DNA of 64,000 bases from Pseudomonas mendocina (lineage in GTDB: Bacteria > Pseudomonadota > Gammaproteobacteria > Pseudomonadales > Pseudomonadaceae). The stretch's first letter is position 1, and each line of letters begins with the position of its first letter. The DNA lies in contig NZ_LR134290.1 of the NCBI RefSeq assembly GCF_900636545.1, positions 3,534,001 through 3,598,000 of the forward strand, written 5' to 3'. Position numbers and translations under genes: made by a program. The notes below the pieces were generated by a model. The model saw only the letters and a program-made list of their open reading frames with translations. It had not been told where the DNA came from and ran no database searches. Below are positions 25,319 to 34,025 of this stretch, one piece after another.

Positions 25319-25556
25319 GAACAACTCCTTTTGATGATTGCGCAGGGCCGCCATGTTGCTTCGCCCGGGCAAGCCAGGCAAGCGTCGTCGTAGCCCCGGC
25401 AACTGACACGATCCGCCGGCCGTCGACATGCGTACTCGTACCTTCGGGAAATTGCAGGTGCCGACAACCGCGCAAGGCACTAGAATCCGCAGCCTATCCG
25501 ATCGTCACGCCCAGATTCGCGCGACGCCGTCTCACCTATCGGCCAGGAGACCCCAG

Positions 25557-26258
25557 ATGGGCGCCCAGTGGAAAGCCAAACCCAAAGAAGCCGCCGCCAA
25601 TGCCCGAGGCAAGATCTTCGGCAAGCTGGTGAAGGAAATCATGATCGCCGCGCGCAACGGCGCCGACCCGGACATGAACCCCAAGCTGCGCCTGGCCGTG
25701 CATCAGGCCAAGAAAGCCTCGATGCCCAAGGACACCCTGGAGCGCGCCATCAAGAAAGGCGCCGGCCTGTCCGGTGAAGTGATCAACTACGAGCGCACCC
25801 TGTACGAAGGCTTCGCCCCGCACCAGGTGCCGGTGATCGTCGAGTGCCTGACCGATAACGTCAACCGCACCGTCGCCGAGATTCGCGTGCTGTTCCGCAA
25901 GGGCCAGCTCGGTGCCTCCGGCTCGGTTAGCTGGGACTTCGACCACGTTGGCCTGATCGAAGCCAGCACCGAAGAAGGCGCAGACCCGGAACTGGCCGCC
26001 ATCGAAGCTGGCGCGCAGGACTTCGTGCCCGATGACGAAGGCTCGACCCTGTTCATCACCGACCCGACCGACCTCGACGCCGTATGCAAGGCGCTGCCGG
26101 AGCAGGGCTTCACCGTCAACTCGGCCAAGCTCGGCTACCGCCCGAAGAACCCGGTAACCAGCCTGACACCGGAACAGATGGAAGAAGTCGAGGCCTTCCT
26201 CGAAGCCATCGACGGCCATGACGACGTGCAGAACGTCTATGTCGGCCTTGCTGGCTGA
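25557..26258 (+). CDS. YebC/PmpR-YeeN family regulatory protein
   Basis: 233 residues. Starts [21 protein letters not shown], the paralogous relative of the usual MAGHSKW start, followed by [40 protein letters not shown] and [11 protein letters not shown]. YebC-type proteins act as transcription regulators or, as shown for some members, help translation through proline stretches. Whether this paralogue does either is unknown. Followed by a strong hairpin and a Nudix gene. Confidence 0.88.
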   Translation: MGAQWKAKPKEAAANARGKIFGKLVKEIMIAARNGADPDMNPKLRLAVHQAKKASMPKDTLERAIKKGAGLSGEVINYERTLYEGFAPHQVPVIVECLTDNVNRTVAEIRVLFRKGQLGASGSVSWDFDHVGLIEASTEEGADPELAAIEAGAQDFVPDDEGSTLFITDPTDLDAVCKALPEQGFTVNSAKLGYRPKNPVTSLTPEQMEEVEAFLEAIDGHDDVQNVYVGLAG

Positions 26259-26265
26259 GGCCCGC

Positions 26266-26288
26266 CGGGCGCCCTGATCGGGCGCCCG
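26266..26288 (+). terminator. hairpin behind yebC-like gene
   Basis: CGGGCGCCC-TGATC-GGGCGCCCG, perfect 9-bp stem seven bases behind the stop codon. No U tract. Confidence 0.5.
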
Positions 26289-26299
26289 CTGCTTATCCC

Positions 26300-26701
26300 A
26301 TGAACAACACCCTACAGATCGCCGCCGCCTGCCTGTTCGACGAACGCGGCCGCCTGCTGCTCGTGCGCAAGCGCAATACCCGTTTCTTCATGCTGCCTGG
26401 CGGCAAGCGCGAGCCGGGCGAAGATGCACTGTCTGCGCTCAAGCGTGAACTGCTCGAGGAGCTGGAACTGCAACTGGACAGCACAGCACTGCAACCACTC
26501 GGCCAGTTCCACGCCCCCGCCGCCAACGAAGCCAATACCTGGGTGCAGGCCGACATCTATCGCGCCGCCCTGCCCCATAGCGTTCAAGCGGCAGCAGAGC
26601 TGGAAGAACTGCGCTGGCTCGATACCGCCCAGCCCCTGCCGGATGACCTGGCGCCGCTGCTTCGCGAGCAGGTATTGCCGGCCCTGCAACGGCTTCCTTG
26701 A
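26300..26701 (+). CDS. Nudix hydrolase
   Basis: 133 residues. The Nudix box is complete (GGKREPGEDALSALKRELLE, then EL) with the expected Gly, Glu, Arg, Glu-Glu spacing, except that the penultimate Gly of the box is Glu. Hydrolyses a nucleoside diphosphate linked to an unknown group. Follows the YebC-like gene. Confidence 0.88.
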   Translation: MNNTLQIAAACLFDERGRLLLVRKRNTRFFMLPGGKREPGEDALSALKRELLEELELQLDSTALQPLGQFHAPAANEANTWVQADIYRAALPHSVQAAAELEELRWLDTAQPLPDDLAPLLREQVLPALQRLP

Positions 26702-26798
26702 TCCACGGCAACGGCAGCCAGCGGTTCAGGCGTTAGGCTGCGCCGATAAACAGAACCATTCGCCTTGCCTGCAGACCCCATAGGAAACGAGGTTTGCC

Positions 26799-27128
26799 AT
26801 GAGTATCACGTCCGCCCAGATCTGCGAGGCCGCCGACCAGTTGCAGGGTTTCGTCGGCTTCAACGCCAAGACCGGCCAGTACCTGCTGCGTTTTTCCGAA
26901 GACAGCTTCGGCCTCGACGTGCCCGCCGAGACCATCACTCCGACCTGTGAATACGTCTGGCACGCTGACCAAGGCGAGTTGATGCGCCTGGATCGCCAGC
27001 GCCTGGCCTGGCTGCAGGAGCAGCGTATCGATGACCGAGTGAATCTCAGCGAGCCACTGCGCGTCTACCTGCGCCGCAACGACCTGCCGGAAATCCGCGC
27101 CGAACGCCGTCGACTGGCGCCAGCCTGA
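26799..27128 (+). CDS. hypothetical protein
   Basis: 109 residues starting MSITSAQICEAADQLQGFVG. Soluble, acidic/basic balanced, with a predicted beta-rich centre (TGQYLLRFSEDSFGLDVPAE) and an Arg-rich C terminus. Codon use matches neighbours, so I accept it as a real gene. No family recognised. RBS is weak (AAACGAGG about 12 bases upstream). Confidence 0.7.
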   Translation: MSITSAQICEAADQLQGFVGFNAKTGQYLLRFSEDSFGLDVPAETITPTCEYVWHADQGELMRLDRQRLAWLQEQRIDDRVNLSEPLRVYLRRNDLPEIRAERRRLAPA

Positions 27129-27238
27129 ATCGACGGCGACCGTGCCGTGCGCAGCGAGCATCCAGAACCTCGGCGTGCACGGCCCCTTAACCCGCCTGGT
27201 TCTGCTTAAATGGCCCATCGCCCCCGTTACCTGTATCG

Positions 27239-27649
27239 ATGAGTTCACCCCACTACCGCCAACTGCCGCCCCCGCTACGCCCACTGGTCGACAAGTTCTA
27301 CCGCAGCCATCGCTCGCCGATGCGTAGCCAGGCGGGCGACGAGGTCTGGGCCGCCGAGCATGCGGGGAACATCATCGCGGCCCTCAGCTTGCGAGCCGTG
27401 ACAGGTGGGCAGTGGCTCACCGGCCTGTTCGTCGCGCCTGCACTGCGTCGCCAGGGAGTGGCCGCGACCTTGCTCGATAAGGCCCTGGCAGAGCACCCGG
27501 AGGCGGTGTGGCTGTTCTGCCATCCCGACCTGCAGGGTTTCTATCAGTGCCGAGGCTTCGTGGCCGGCCAGCCCCTGCCCGCCGAACTAGCCGAACGGCT
27601 GGCCCGCTATCAGCGCAGCAAGTCGTTAGTATCACTGCGCGCCCACTAG
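27239..27649 (+). CDS. GNAT family acetyltransferase
   Basis: 136 residues. The acetyl-CoA binding motif A is present as LFVAPALRRQGVAATLLDKAL (two overlapping parts), followed by HPDLQGFYQCRGF, the GNAT motif B. The N-terminal 50 residues are shorter than usual. Substrate unknown. Confidence 0.85.
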   Translation: MSSPHYRQLPPPLRPLVDKFYRSHRSPMRSQAGDEVWAAEHAGNIIAALSLRAVTGGQWLTGLFVAPALRRQGVAATLLDKALAEHPEAVWLFCHPDLQGFYQCRGFVAGQPLPAELAERLARYQRSKSLVSLRAH

Positions 27650-27909
27650 ATTCGGCACGCCAAATCATCTGGCAATGCTCAGGCTGGAGCTTCAAGGGCG
27701 GGTGAAGAAGCGGCGTTCACAAGCGGTAGGTGAGGCAGGCATTCCTGCGCGTTTCCAACGAAGCATCATCGAGCCCAGGCTCTTTTCAGCGAGACCCCGG
27801 AGACAACCTGTCGCCCGGGCAAAAATACTGGCACTTTGCTCAGGAATGCCCCTTGCCATTAGCGGTCAAAGCTCTGCATGCTTGTTCCATAACAACGAAA
27901 AGAAACGCT

Positions 27910-28944
27910 ATGGCTACCCAGACCGCTCGTTTGCTGAAGCGCCTGCGCAACGACTTCCAGCTGTCGATCATCACCCTGATGGGACTTTTCGGCGTGATCG
28001 GCATCTCGCCCTATGCCGTCTACCGCCTGCTCCATGGCAACTATCTGGTCGGTATCGCCGACACCATCATCGTCCTCTCCACGCTGTTCGCCGTGCTCTA
28101 CGCCTGGGTCACGCGCGATACGATCAAGCCCGGCATCTATCTGGCTGCAGTATTTTCTGTCGGTGCCACGCTGATCGCCATCAACCTGGGGGTCAACGGG
28201 TTGTTCTGGATCTATCCGCTGATCCTCTTCAATTTCTTCATGGTTTCCCCCGGCAAGGCGCTACTGGCCACCGCACTGGTGCTGGTCAGCCTGGTCAGTC
28301 ACGCCCTGCTGGTACCTGGCAGCGTATTCGAAAGCCATTACCAGATGGTCTCGTTTCTGGTCACCTCCATGATGGCCAGCGTGCTCAGCTTCATCTTCGC
28401 TTTCCGCACGCGAACCCAACGCGACCAGCTGCAGCTGCTGGCAATCCATGATCCGCTCACCGGCGCGCGCAACCGCCGGGCGATGAACGAGGAGTTGAAG
28501 ATCGCCATGGCCAGCCATCGCCGGCACAGCGACAGCTATGGGCTGCTGGTGATGGACCTGGATCACTTCAAGCAGATCAACGATCGCTTCGGCCACCACG
28601 TCGGCGACCAGGTGCTGGTGGCGTTCGTCGAGCTGATCAAACGTTACTGTCGCAAGGAGGATCGCCTGTTCCGCTTCGGTGGCGAGGAGTTTCTGCTATT
28701 GCTGCCCAGCACCGAGGCCGAAGGCCTGCGCTCCGCGGCACAGAACCTGCTGGGCAAGGTCGCCAACGAGCTACAAAGCCCGGCCGGTGCGGTAACCGTC
28801 TCCATAGGCGGCGCGATCCTGCATGGTGGTGAGCACTGGGAAAGCTGGTTGCAGCGTGCCGACGAGTGCCTGTACCGGGCCAAGAGCGAAGGACGCAACC
28901 GCGCGGTGATCGCCGACGCGCCGGAAACGACCGCCCGTCACTGA
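27910..28944 (+). CDS. membrane-bound diguanylate cyclase
   Basis: 344 residues. Five or six membrane segments (residues 20-165), then GGDEF: HDPLTGARNRRAMN, VMDLDHFKQINDRFGHHVGD and active-site RFGGEEF, with I-site RKED five residues earlier. Synthesises c-di-GMP. The 260 bases upstream hold no gene. Plan resembles the cyclase at 16881-17930 but the membrane parts are not clearly related. Confidence 0.92.
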   Translation: MATQTARLLKRLRNDFQLSIITLMGLFGVIGISPYAVYRLLHGNYLVGIADTIIVLSTLFAVLYAWVTRDTIKPGIYLAAVFSVGATLIAINLGVNGLFWIYPLILFNFFMVSPGKALLATALVLVSLVSHALLVPGSVFESHYQMVSFLVTSMMASVLSFIFAFRTRTQRDQLQLLAIHDPLTGARNRRAMNEELKIAMASHRRHSDSYGLLVMDLDHFKQINDRFGHHVGDQVLVAFVELIKRYCRKEDRLFRFGGEEFLLLLPSTEAEGLRSAAQNLLGKVANELQSPAGAVTVSIGGAILHGGEHWESWLQRADECLYRAKSEGRNRAVIADAPETTARH

Positions 28945-28948
28945 CGAG

Positions 28949-29275
28949 TCAGCGACTGCGTTGCTGCTGGTAACTGCCGCTGCCGGGCTGACGCTCGATG
29001 ATCAACCCACCGGGATACTCGGTACTCTGCCGAATCCCGCCACGCGTCTCGACAGACTGGCTACCGTAGCGGCTTTCCTGGCGCACGCTGCCCTGCGGCA
29101 GGCGCTGGCCGCCATAGAGATTGTGCTGTTGGTAGCTCGACGAGCCCGAGACGCTGCCGCTGGCACCCGGGCTGACGTAACTCTTGGGAATGACCCGAAT
29201 GGTCTGCGGCTGATCGGCGAAAGCCGCACTGGCCAACACTGCAGTCAGGATCAATACAAGCGAACGAATGAGCAT
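28949..29275 (-). CDS. small secreted hypothetical protein
   Basis: 108 residues; ATG 29275 has GGGAG eight bases upstream. Sec signal MLIRSLVLILTAVLASAAFA then a Ser/Gly/Gln/Arg-rich low-complexity chain (SPGASGSVSGSSSYQQHNLY, GGIRQSTEYPGGLIIER). Likely disordered in the periplasm or outside. No family recognised. Stop codon four bases from that of the convergent cyclase. Confidence 0.75.
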   Translation of the reverse strand: MLIRSLVLILTAVLASAAFADQPQTIRVIPKSYVSPGASGSVSGSSSYQQHNLYGGQRLPQGSVRQESRYGSQSVETRGGIRQSTEYPGGLIIERQPGSGSYQQQRSR

Positions 29276-29381
29276 GAGCAACTCCCACTGAGCCAGGGTC
29301 AGGCTGCACATGCCTGACCACCGAAAATCATCATCACACCGGGTTGGACAACAGCGCGAGGGAATTTTCCGCCTGAAACGA

Positions 29382-29409
29382 CAGAGGGTCAGCCGCAGCT
29401 GACCCTCTG
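29382..29409. terminator. bidirectional terminator between tRNA-Thr and secreted protein gene
   Basis: A perfect 12-bp stem (CAGAGGGTCAGC / GCTGACCCTCTG) with loop CGCA. On the plus strand it is followed by ATTTTTT; on the minus strand it directly follows tRNA-Thr and ends GTCGTTTC. Serves as tRNA transcript terminator. Confidence 0.75.
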
Positions 29410-29415
29410 ATTTTT

Positions 29416-29491
29416 TGGTGCCGGAGATAGGAATCGAACCTACGACCTTCGCGTTACGAGTGCGCTGCTCTACCGACTGAGCTACACCGGC
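29416..29491 (-). tRNA. tRNA-Thr (anticodon CGT)
   Basis: 76 bases including encoded CCA. Reads GCCGGTG acceptor, D-arm AGCTCAGTCGGTAGAGC, anticodon loop CTCGTAA giving CGT, T-arm GTAGG-TTCGATT-CCTAT. The acceptor has a U-U mismatch at 6-67 and the anticodon stem an A-C at 31-39; I believe the same pattern occurs in other Pseudomonas tRNA-Thr(CGT), so it is probably functional. Confidence 0.93.
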
Positions 29492-29545
29492 GGGAAACGC
29501 GGGCATTATGCGAGTTGCCGCGACAACGCTCAAGTCACCGTTGGT

Positions 29546-30388
29546 TCAGTTGTCGAGCAGTTCGATACGGTCATCGTGGATGCGGATCAGCCCTTGCTTG
29601 TAGAGCCCGCCGATAGCCTTCTTGAAGTTGCCCTTGCTGACCCGAAACTGTTCGGCGATCAGCTCGGGCGGGCTCTTGTCACCCAATGCCAGCACACCGC
29701 CCTGATCACGCAGGCGCTCGATGATCTGCTCGGCCAGACCACTGGCGGCCTCGTGACCGATGGGCTGCAGGCTCAGGCTGATCTTGCCATCGGCACGCAG
29801 CTCCTTGATGTAGCCCTTCTCGCGCATGCCGCTGCGGATGAACTTGAACAGCTCGTTCTTGTGGATCAGGCCCCAATGCTTGCCATCGATGATGGCCTTG
29901 AAGCCGAGGTCGGTACGCTCGACCACCAGCAGATCGACTTCCTGGCCAACCTGGTAGTTGGCAGGCACCTTGTCCAGATGACGATCCAGGCGCGCGGTGG
30001 CGGTGAGGCGGCGAGTACGCTTGTCCAGGTAGAGGTAGACCACGCAGTAGTCACCGATCTGCAGCGGGCGCTTCTCTTCGGAATGCGGCAGCAACAGGTC
30101 CTTGGGCAGCCCCCAGTCGAAGAACAGGCCAACGCGGTTGATATCCACCACCTTGAGGCTGGCGAACTCGCCCAGCTGGATCTTCGGCTTGAGCGTGGTG
30201 GCGATCAGCTTGTCTTCGCTGTCGAGATAGATGAAGACGTTGAGCCAGTCCTCGACTTCGCTCGGCGTGTCTTTGGGGATGTAACGCTTGGGCAGGAGGA
30301 TTTCGCCATCGGCACCACCGTCCAGATACAGACCGAAGTCGGTGTGCTTGACTACCTGCAAAGAATTCATCCGTCCAATAACGGCCAT
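29546..30388 (-). CDS. CvfB-type S1 RNA-binding protein
   Basis: 280 residues; ATG 30388 follows GAGGT at nine bases. Tandem S1-like domains (KHTDFGLYLDGGADGEILLP, RVGLFFDWGLPKDLLLP, VERTDLGFKAIIDGKHWGLI) and a C-terminal winged helix (PPELIAEQFRVSKGNFKKAI). Matches Staphylococcus CvfB, which binds RNA and affects virulence gene expression. Role in Pseudomonas unknown. Cytoplasmic. Confidence 0.9.
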   Translation of the reverse strand: MAVIGRMNSLQVVKHTDFGLYLDGGADGEILLPKRYIPKDTPSEVEDWLNVFIYLDSEDKLIATTLKPKIQLGEFASLKVVDINRVGLFFDWGLPKDLLLPHSEEKRPLQIGDYCVVYLYLDKRTRRLTATARLDRHLDKVPANYQVGQEVDLLVVERTDLGFKAIIDGKHWGLIHKNELFKFIRSGMREKGYIKELRADGKISLSLQPIGHEAASGLAEQIIERLRDQGGVLALGDKSPPELIAEQFRVSKGNFKKAIGGLYKQGLIRIHDDRIELLDN

Positions 30389-30628
30389 CGTGTTCCACCT
30401 CGCCAAAACAGCCAGCCATTCTACCCGAGTTCCGAGGCATCAGGGCTGGCTGCGCGATCAATCGACAGCCGGTCACCAGACCGCATAAGTATCTGGAAAA
30501 CAAGCGATAAAGTGTCGCGAAAAACCACTCATGCGCAGCGTTGTGGTAGCTAAAGGGGCGATTACCCAAGCAAGAACAGGCGGGTTGAGGCATAATGGCC
30601 GGCCGCCCATCTGAAAGAGATCAAGGTC

Positions 30629-30820
30629 ATGGCCACCCTTCGCGTCAAGTCGTCCGCCAGCAAAGTCAGCAAACCCGCACCTGCCGTGGAAACCCGCGAG
30701 TCCATCGAGGCGCAGATCGCTGCCTTCCTCCAGGGTGGTGGCGAGATTCAGCAGATCGCCAAGGGCGTCAGCGGCCAGACTTATGGCGGCACTCGTCAGA
30801 TCACCATCAGCAAGAAGTGA
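30629..30820 (+). CDS. conserved small hypothetical protein
   Basis: 63 residues. Lys/Ser-rich N terminus (MATLRVKSSASKVSKPAPAV) then ETRESIEAQIAAFLQGGGEI and GVSGQTYGGTRQITISKK. Separate GGRUP-like sequences are not seen; I recall similar short basic proteins in many Pseudomonas genomes but no function. RBS AAGG five bases upstream. Followed by a hairpin shared with the convergent gene. Confidence 0.75.
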   Translation: MATLRVKSSASKVSKPAPAVETRESIEAQIAAFLQGGGEIQQIAKGVSGQTYGGTRQITISKK

Positions 30821-30827
30821 TCGCCTC

Positions 30828-30846
30828 GGGTGCGCATCGCGCACCC
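30828..30846. terminator. bidirectional hairpin between convergent genes
   Basis: GGGTGCGC-ATC-GCGCACCC, 8-bp stem in the 39-base gap. It resembles the dispersed GGGTGCGCC repeat found elsewhere in the window, so a repeat element may double as terminator. Confidence 0.5.
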
Positions 30847-30859
30847 AGCCCCTCCCGCG

Positions 30860-32005
30860 TTACTCGCTCGCCAGCCCCAGGCGCAGCAACTGCCCCTTCG
30901 GCGCATCCGTCAACACGTAGACATAGCCGTCCGGCCCCTGCCGAACATCGCGTATCCGTGCCTTCAGTGGTTCCAGCAGACGTTCCTCATGCACGATCCT
31001 GTCGCCGTCGAGCTGCAGACGAATCAGTGCCTGGCCGGCCAGTGCTCCGATGAACAGGTTATGCTGCCAGGCTGGAAAGCGCTTCGCATCATAGAAGGCC
31101 ATACCGCTGATGGCTGGTGACTTTTCCCAGACATGATGCGGCGCCTCGGTGCCCTCGACCATTTTGCCCTTGGCTTCGGGGATCGGCAGCATCGAGTAGT
31201 TGATGCCGTGAGTCGCCAGCGGCCAACCGTAGTTCTTGCCGGCTTCGGGAATGTTGATTTCATCACCACCGCGCGGGCCGTGCTCATGCGTCCACAGGCG
31301 GCCGCTCCAGGGGTTAAGCGCTGCCCCCTGCTGGTTGCGATGGCCATAGGACCAGATTTCGTCACGCGCGCCATCACGGGAAACGAAAGGGTTGTCCTCG
31401 GGGATACGCCCATCCGGGAGGATACGCACCAGCTTGCCCTGGAGCTTGTCCAATTCCTGCGCAGTTGGACGGTCGTTGTTGTCACCCAGGGCGATGAACA
31501 GATGCCCGTCACGGTCGAACACCAGGCGCGAGCCGAAGTGCGTGCCGCTGGACAGCTTGGGCTGCTGGCGGAAGATTACCTCGAAGTTTTCCAGCGCCGA
31601 CGCATCGGCAGACAGCTTGCCGCGCCCCACCGCCGTTCCGGCAGCGCCGTCGCCCTCTTCGGCGTAGGACAGGTAGACCAGGCGGTCCTCGGCGAAATCA
31701 GGCGACAGCACCACATCGAGCAAACCGCCCTGACCGACGGCGAAGACTTCAGGCAGCCCACGCAATGGCGCGGACACCTCACCCTCGGCACTTACCCGAC
31801 GCAACGCGCCCGGCCGCTCACTGACCAGATACCCCTGGCCATCCGGTAGGAAAGCCACAGCCCATGGGTTGGCCAGCCCTTCGGCGACGGTATGAACGTT
31901 CAGCGGGCCCAGCTCTGAAGAAAGCTGCCGGTCTTCGGCGAGGCTGTACTGGGCAGCGAACAGGGCGGTCAGGCCGAGGGCTGCGAGGGGTTTCAGGCGC
32001 GGCAT
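30860..32005 (-). CDS. PQQ-dependent aldose sugar dehydrogenase-like protein (YliI/Asd)
   Basis: 381 residues; ATG 32005 is behind GGAG. Sec signal (PLAALGLTALFAAQYSLA) places it in the periplasm. Glucose/sorbosone dehydrogenase propeller: LANPWAVAFLPDG, GQGGLLDVVLSPDFAED, SSGTHFGSRLVFDRDGHLFI, YGHRNQQGAALNPWSG, HEHGPRGGDEINI and GKNYGWP. Family enzymes oxidise soluble aldoses with PQQ. No pqq genes in the window. Confidence 0.9.
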   Translation of the reverse strand: MPRLKPLAALGLTALFAAQYSLAEDRQLSSELGPLNVHTVAEGLANPWAVAFLPDGQGYLVSERPGALRRVSAEGEVSAPLRGLPEVFAVGQGGLLDVVLSPDFAEDRLVYLSYAEEGDGAAGTAVGRGKLSADASALENFEVIFRQQPKLSSGTHFGSRLVFDRDGHLFIALGDNNDRPTAQELDKLQGKLVRILPDGRIPEDNPFVSRDGARDEIWSYGHRNQQGAALNPWSGRLWTHEHGPRGGDEINIPEAGKNYGWPLATHGINYSMLPIPEAKGKMVEGTEAPHHVWEKSPAISGMAFYDAKRFPAWQHNLFIGALAGQALIRLQLDGDRIVHEERLLEPLKARIRDVRQGPDGYVYVLTDAPKGQLLRLGLASE

Positions 32006-32087
32006 GGGGCGTCTCCAGTCGTCAGACAAGCCGGCATAGTGCAACAGGCTTGCGGCCGTGGCAGCCCTACAAAAGTTTCCTCAGGTT

Positions 32088-32813
32088 TCAGTCCGTCAGA
32101 TAGCGCTGTTCGATGCGCTGGTAGTCGCCAGACTCGCGCAGCATGCGCAATCCTTCATCGAAGCGCAGCCGCTGCTCGTCCTGGCGAAAGCCGAGGCGGT
32201 AAGGCGTTGGAGGGAAGATATCGAACCAGTCGAGTGACTGGGTGATGTCGACCTGATCGTTCACTTCACGATCGAAGTAACGAATGATCCGCTTGTCGCC
32301 CACCACCACATCGGTACGACCGCTGTAGAGCAGGCGGTTGCGGTTGATCTGCAGCGCCTCTTCGCGATAGCGCGGGTTGTTCATGGCCATGCGTTCGAAT
32401 TCAGGCCCGAGCAGCACTCGCGCGCGCTGAAAGGCACTGACGGCATAGTTGCCGAGATCGGCGACCTGTTCGATGCGATAGCCGCGCTTGGCCAGAGCAA
32501 CGGCGACATTATGGTAGTGGATGTAAACGTCCGAATAGTAAGCCACCACGCCACTACGCTCGTGAGTAGTGGTAATAGCGTCGATCTCGCCACGACGCAG
32601 CATCAGATGCAGACGCTCGATCGGCGCGTAGTAGGCGGTCAGTTCGAAGCCGGCATTGTGCGCCGCCCGCTCGACGATCTCGTACTCCAGACCCCGTGGT
32701 TCACCTTCGTACACATAAGGCGGCTTGTGCGTACCGAAGCCGACGTGCAGCACCTCTGCTGCAGCCGTCGCGCTCTGGCACGCCAACATCAAGCCCAGCC
32801 ACCATCTGAACAT
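32088..32813 (-). CDS. periplasmic substrate-binding protein, family 3
   Basis: 241 residues with signal MFRWWLGLMLACQSATAAA. Type II periplasmic binding fold: VGFGTHKPPYVYEGEPRGLE, LHLMLRRGEIDAITTTHER and a C-terminal YQRIEQRYLTD. No permease or ATPase is adjacent, as for many orphan amino-acid-type binding proteins in Pseudomonas that feed shared transporters or sensors. A similar orphan lies at 52329-53078. Confidence 0.85.
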   Translation of the reverse strand: MFRWWLGLMLACQSATAAAEVLHVGFGTHKPPYVYEGEPRGLEYEIVERAAHNAGFELTAYYAPIERLHLMLRRGEIDAITTTHERSGVVAYYSDVYIHYHNVAVALAKRGYRIEQVADLGNYAVSAFQRARVLLGPEFERMAMNNPRYREEALQINRNRLLYSGRTDVVVGDKRIIRYFDREVNDQVDITQSLDWFDIFPPTPYRLGFRQDEQRLRFDEGLRMLRESGDYQRIEQRYLTD

Positions 32814-32959
32814 CGTCTACCCCGCTATCGGACCTGCCAGAGCATAGACGGCCGGCCGCCTTCATAACCAGAGTGGATGCCGGCCGATTCATTCCGCTTT
32901 GCCCTATCGCGGCTAGACTGGCTGCACGCATTTTGCGCCCGACTTCAGGAGATCAGACC

Positions 32960-33937
32960 ATGCTCAAAGCCGAATACCAGCATCGCGGCCCGGTGCCCCA
33001 GGACGTCATCAGCGCAGTGCCCTTGCAACTACCGGAGCCCGCCGCCGGACAAGTGCGGGTCAAGGTCTTGGCTGCACCGATCAACCCGTCCGACGTGCTG
33101 ACCCTGACCGGCGCCTACGGCATGCTGCCGCCGCTGCCCGCCATCGGCGGCAATGAAGGCGTCGGCAAGGTCGAGGCACTCGGCGAAGGCGTCAGCAATT
33201 TCAAGGTCGGGCAGAACGTGCTGCTGCCCGTGGGCTGTGGTACCTGGGTCAGCGCCATGAACGCCGCGGCAGACAAGCTCATCCCGCTGCCGGATGCAGA
33301 CCCGCAACAACTGGCCATGCTCACCGTCAACCCACCGACCGCCTCGCTACTGCTCAGCGAGTTCGTCGACCTCAAACCGGGCGACTGGGTGATCCAGAAC
33401 GCCGCCAACTCCGGGGTGGGCAGCTATCTGATCCAACTGGCCAAGCTGCGCGGCTTCAAGACCATCAACGTAGTGCGCCGCGAATCGGCGGTCGCCGCTG
33501 TCGAGGCCGAAGGCGGTGATCTGGTGTTGGTGGATGGCCCGGACCTGGCCAAGCGGGTTCGTGCTGCCACGGGCGGTGCCGACGTACGCCTGGGGATCGA
33601 CGCGGTCGGCGGGGTCAGCACCGACAACCTGGCTGCGGTCCTGGCCAACGGTGGTGTGCTGGTGAACTACGGCATGATGAGCGGCCAGGCCTGCCAGGTT
33701 TCGCCGGCCTCGTTCGTGTTCCGCGACGTCACTCTGCGTGGTTTCTGGCTGGCCAAGTGGTTCCAGCAGGCCAGCCCGGCGCAGCAGATGAAGGTGTTCG
33801 GCGAATTGGTGCAGTTGATCGCCAGCGGCAAGCTGAAGACGCGCGTTGCGGCCACCTACGACCTGGCGCACATCAAGGATGCCGTGGCGGCAGCCGCCAG
33901 TGGCGAACGTGACGGCAAGATTCTGCTGGTGCCCTAA
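32960..33937 (+). CDS. zinc-independent MDR family oxidoreductase (enoyl reductase/quinone reductase type)
   Basis: 325 residues; AGGAG at eight bases from ATG 32960. N-terminal GroES-like domain (AAPINPSDVLTLTGAYGMLP, IGGNEGVGKVEALGEGV) and a Rossmann domain (WVIQNAANSGVGSYLIQLAK). Resembles mitochondrial MECR-type trans-2-enoyl-CoA reductases and NADPH:quinone reductases; substrate cannot be decided. Monocistronic. Confidence 0.87.
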   Translation: MLKAEYQHRGPVPQDVISAVPLQLPEPAAGQVRVKVLAAPINPSDVLTLTGAYGMLPPLPAIGGNEGVGKVEALGEGVSNFKVGQNVLLPVGCGTWVSAMNAAADKLIPLPDADPQQLAMLTVNPPTASLLLSEFVDLKPGDWVIQNAANSGVGSYLIQLAKLRGFKTINVVRRESAVAAVEAEGGDLVLVDGPDLAKRVRAATGGADVRLGIDAVGGVSTDNLAAVLANGGVLVNYGMMSGQACQVSPASFVFRDVTLRGFWLAKWFQQASPAQQMKVFGELVQLIASGKLKTRVAATYDLAHIKDAVAAAASGERDGKILLVP

Positions 33938-33981
33938 CTCACAGTGATTGGTGCGCACCGCGCCCCCTAGCTCAGAGGTTC

Positions 33982-34010
33982 ACGGCGCCCCTACTCCCCA
34001 GGGGCGCCGT
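33982..34010. terminator. hairpin between convergent genes
   Basis: ACGGCGCCCCT-ACTCCCC-AGGGGCGCCGT, perfect 11-bp stem between the oxidoreductase (plus) and MFS (minus) stops. Confidence 0.6.
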
Positions 34011-34025
34011 TCGCACTCCCCGCCA

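Noticed and set aside
27826..27845. possible sigma54 promoter (TGGCAC near TTGC) before a diguanylate cyclase
   Set aside because: The two boxes are only one base apart; sigma54 needs about five between TGGCAC and TTGC.
29416..29491. degenerate tRNA because of two stem mismatches
   Set aside because: All other features including encoded CCA are intact and, from memory, the same mismatches occur in other Pseudomonas tRNA-Thr(CGT); kept as functional.
29576..30553. 325-residue plus-strand ORF
   Set aside because: Shadow of the CvfB-type gene.
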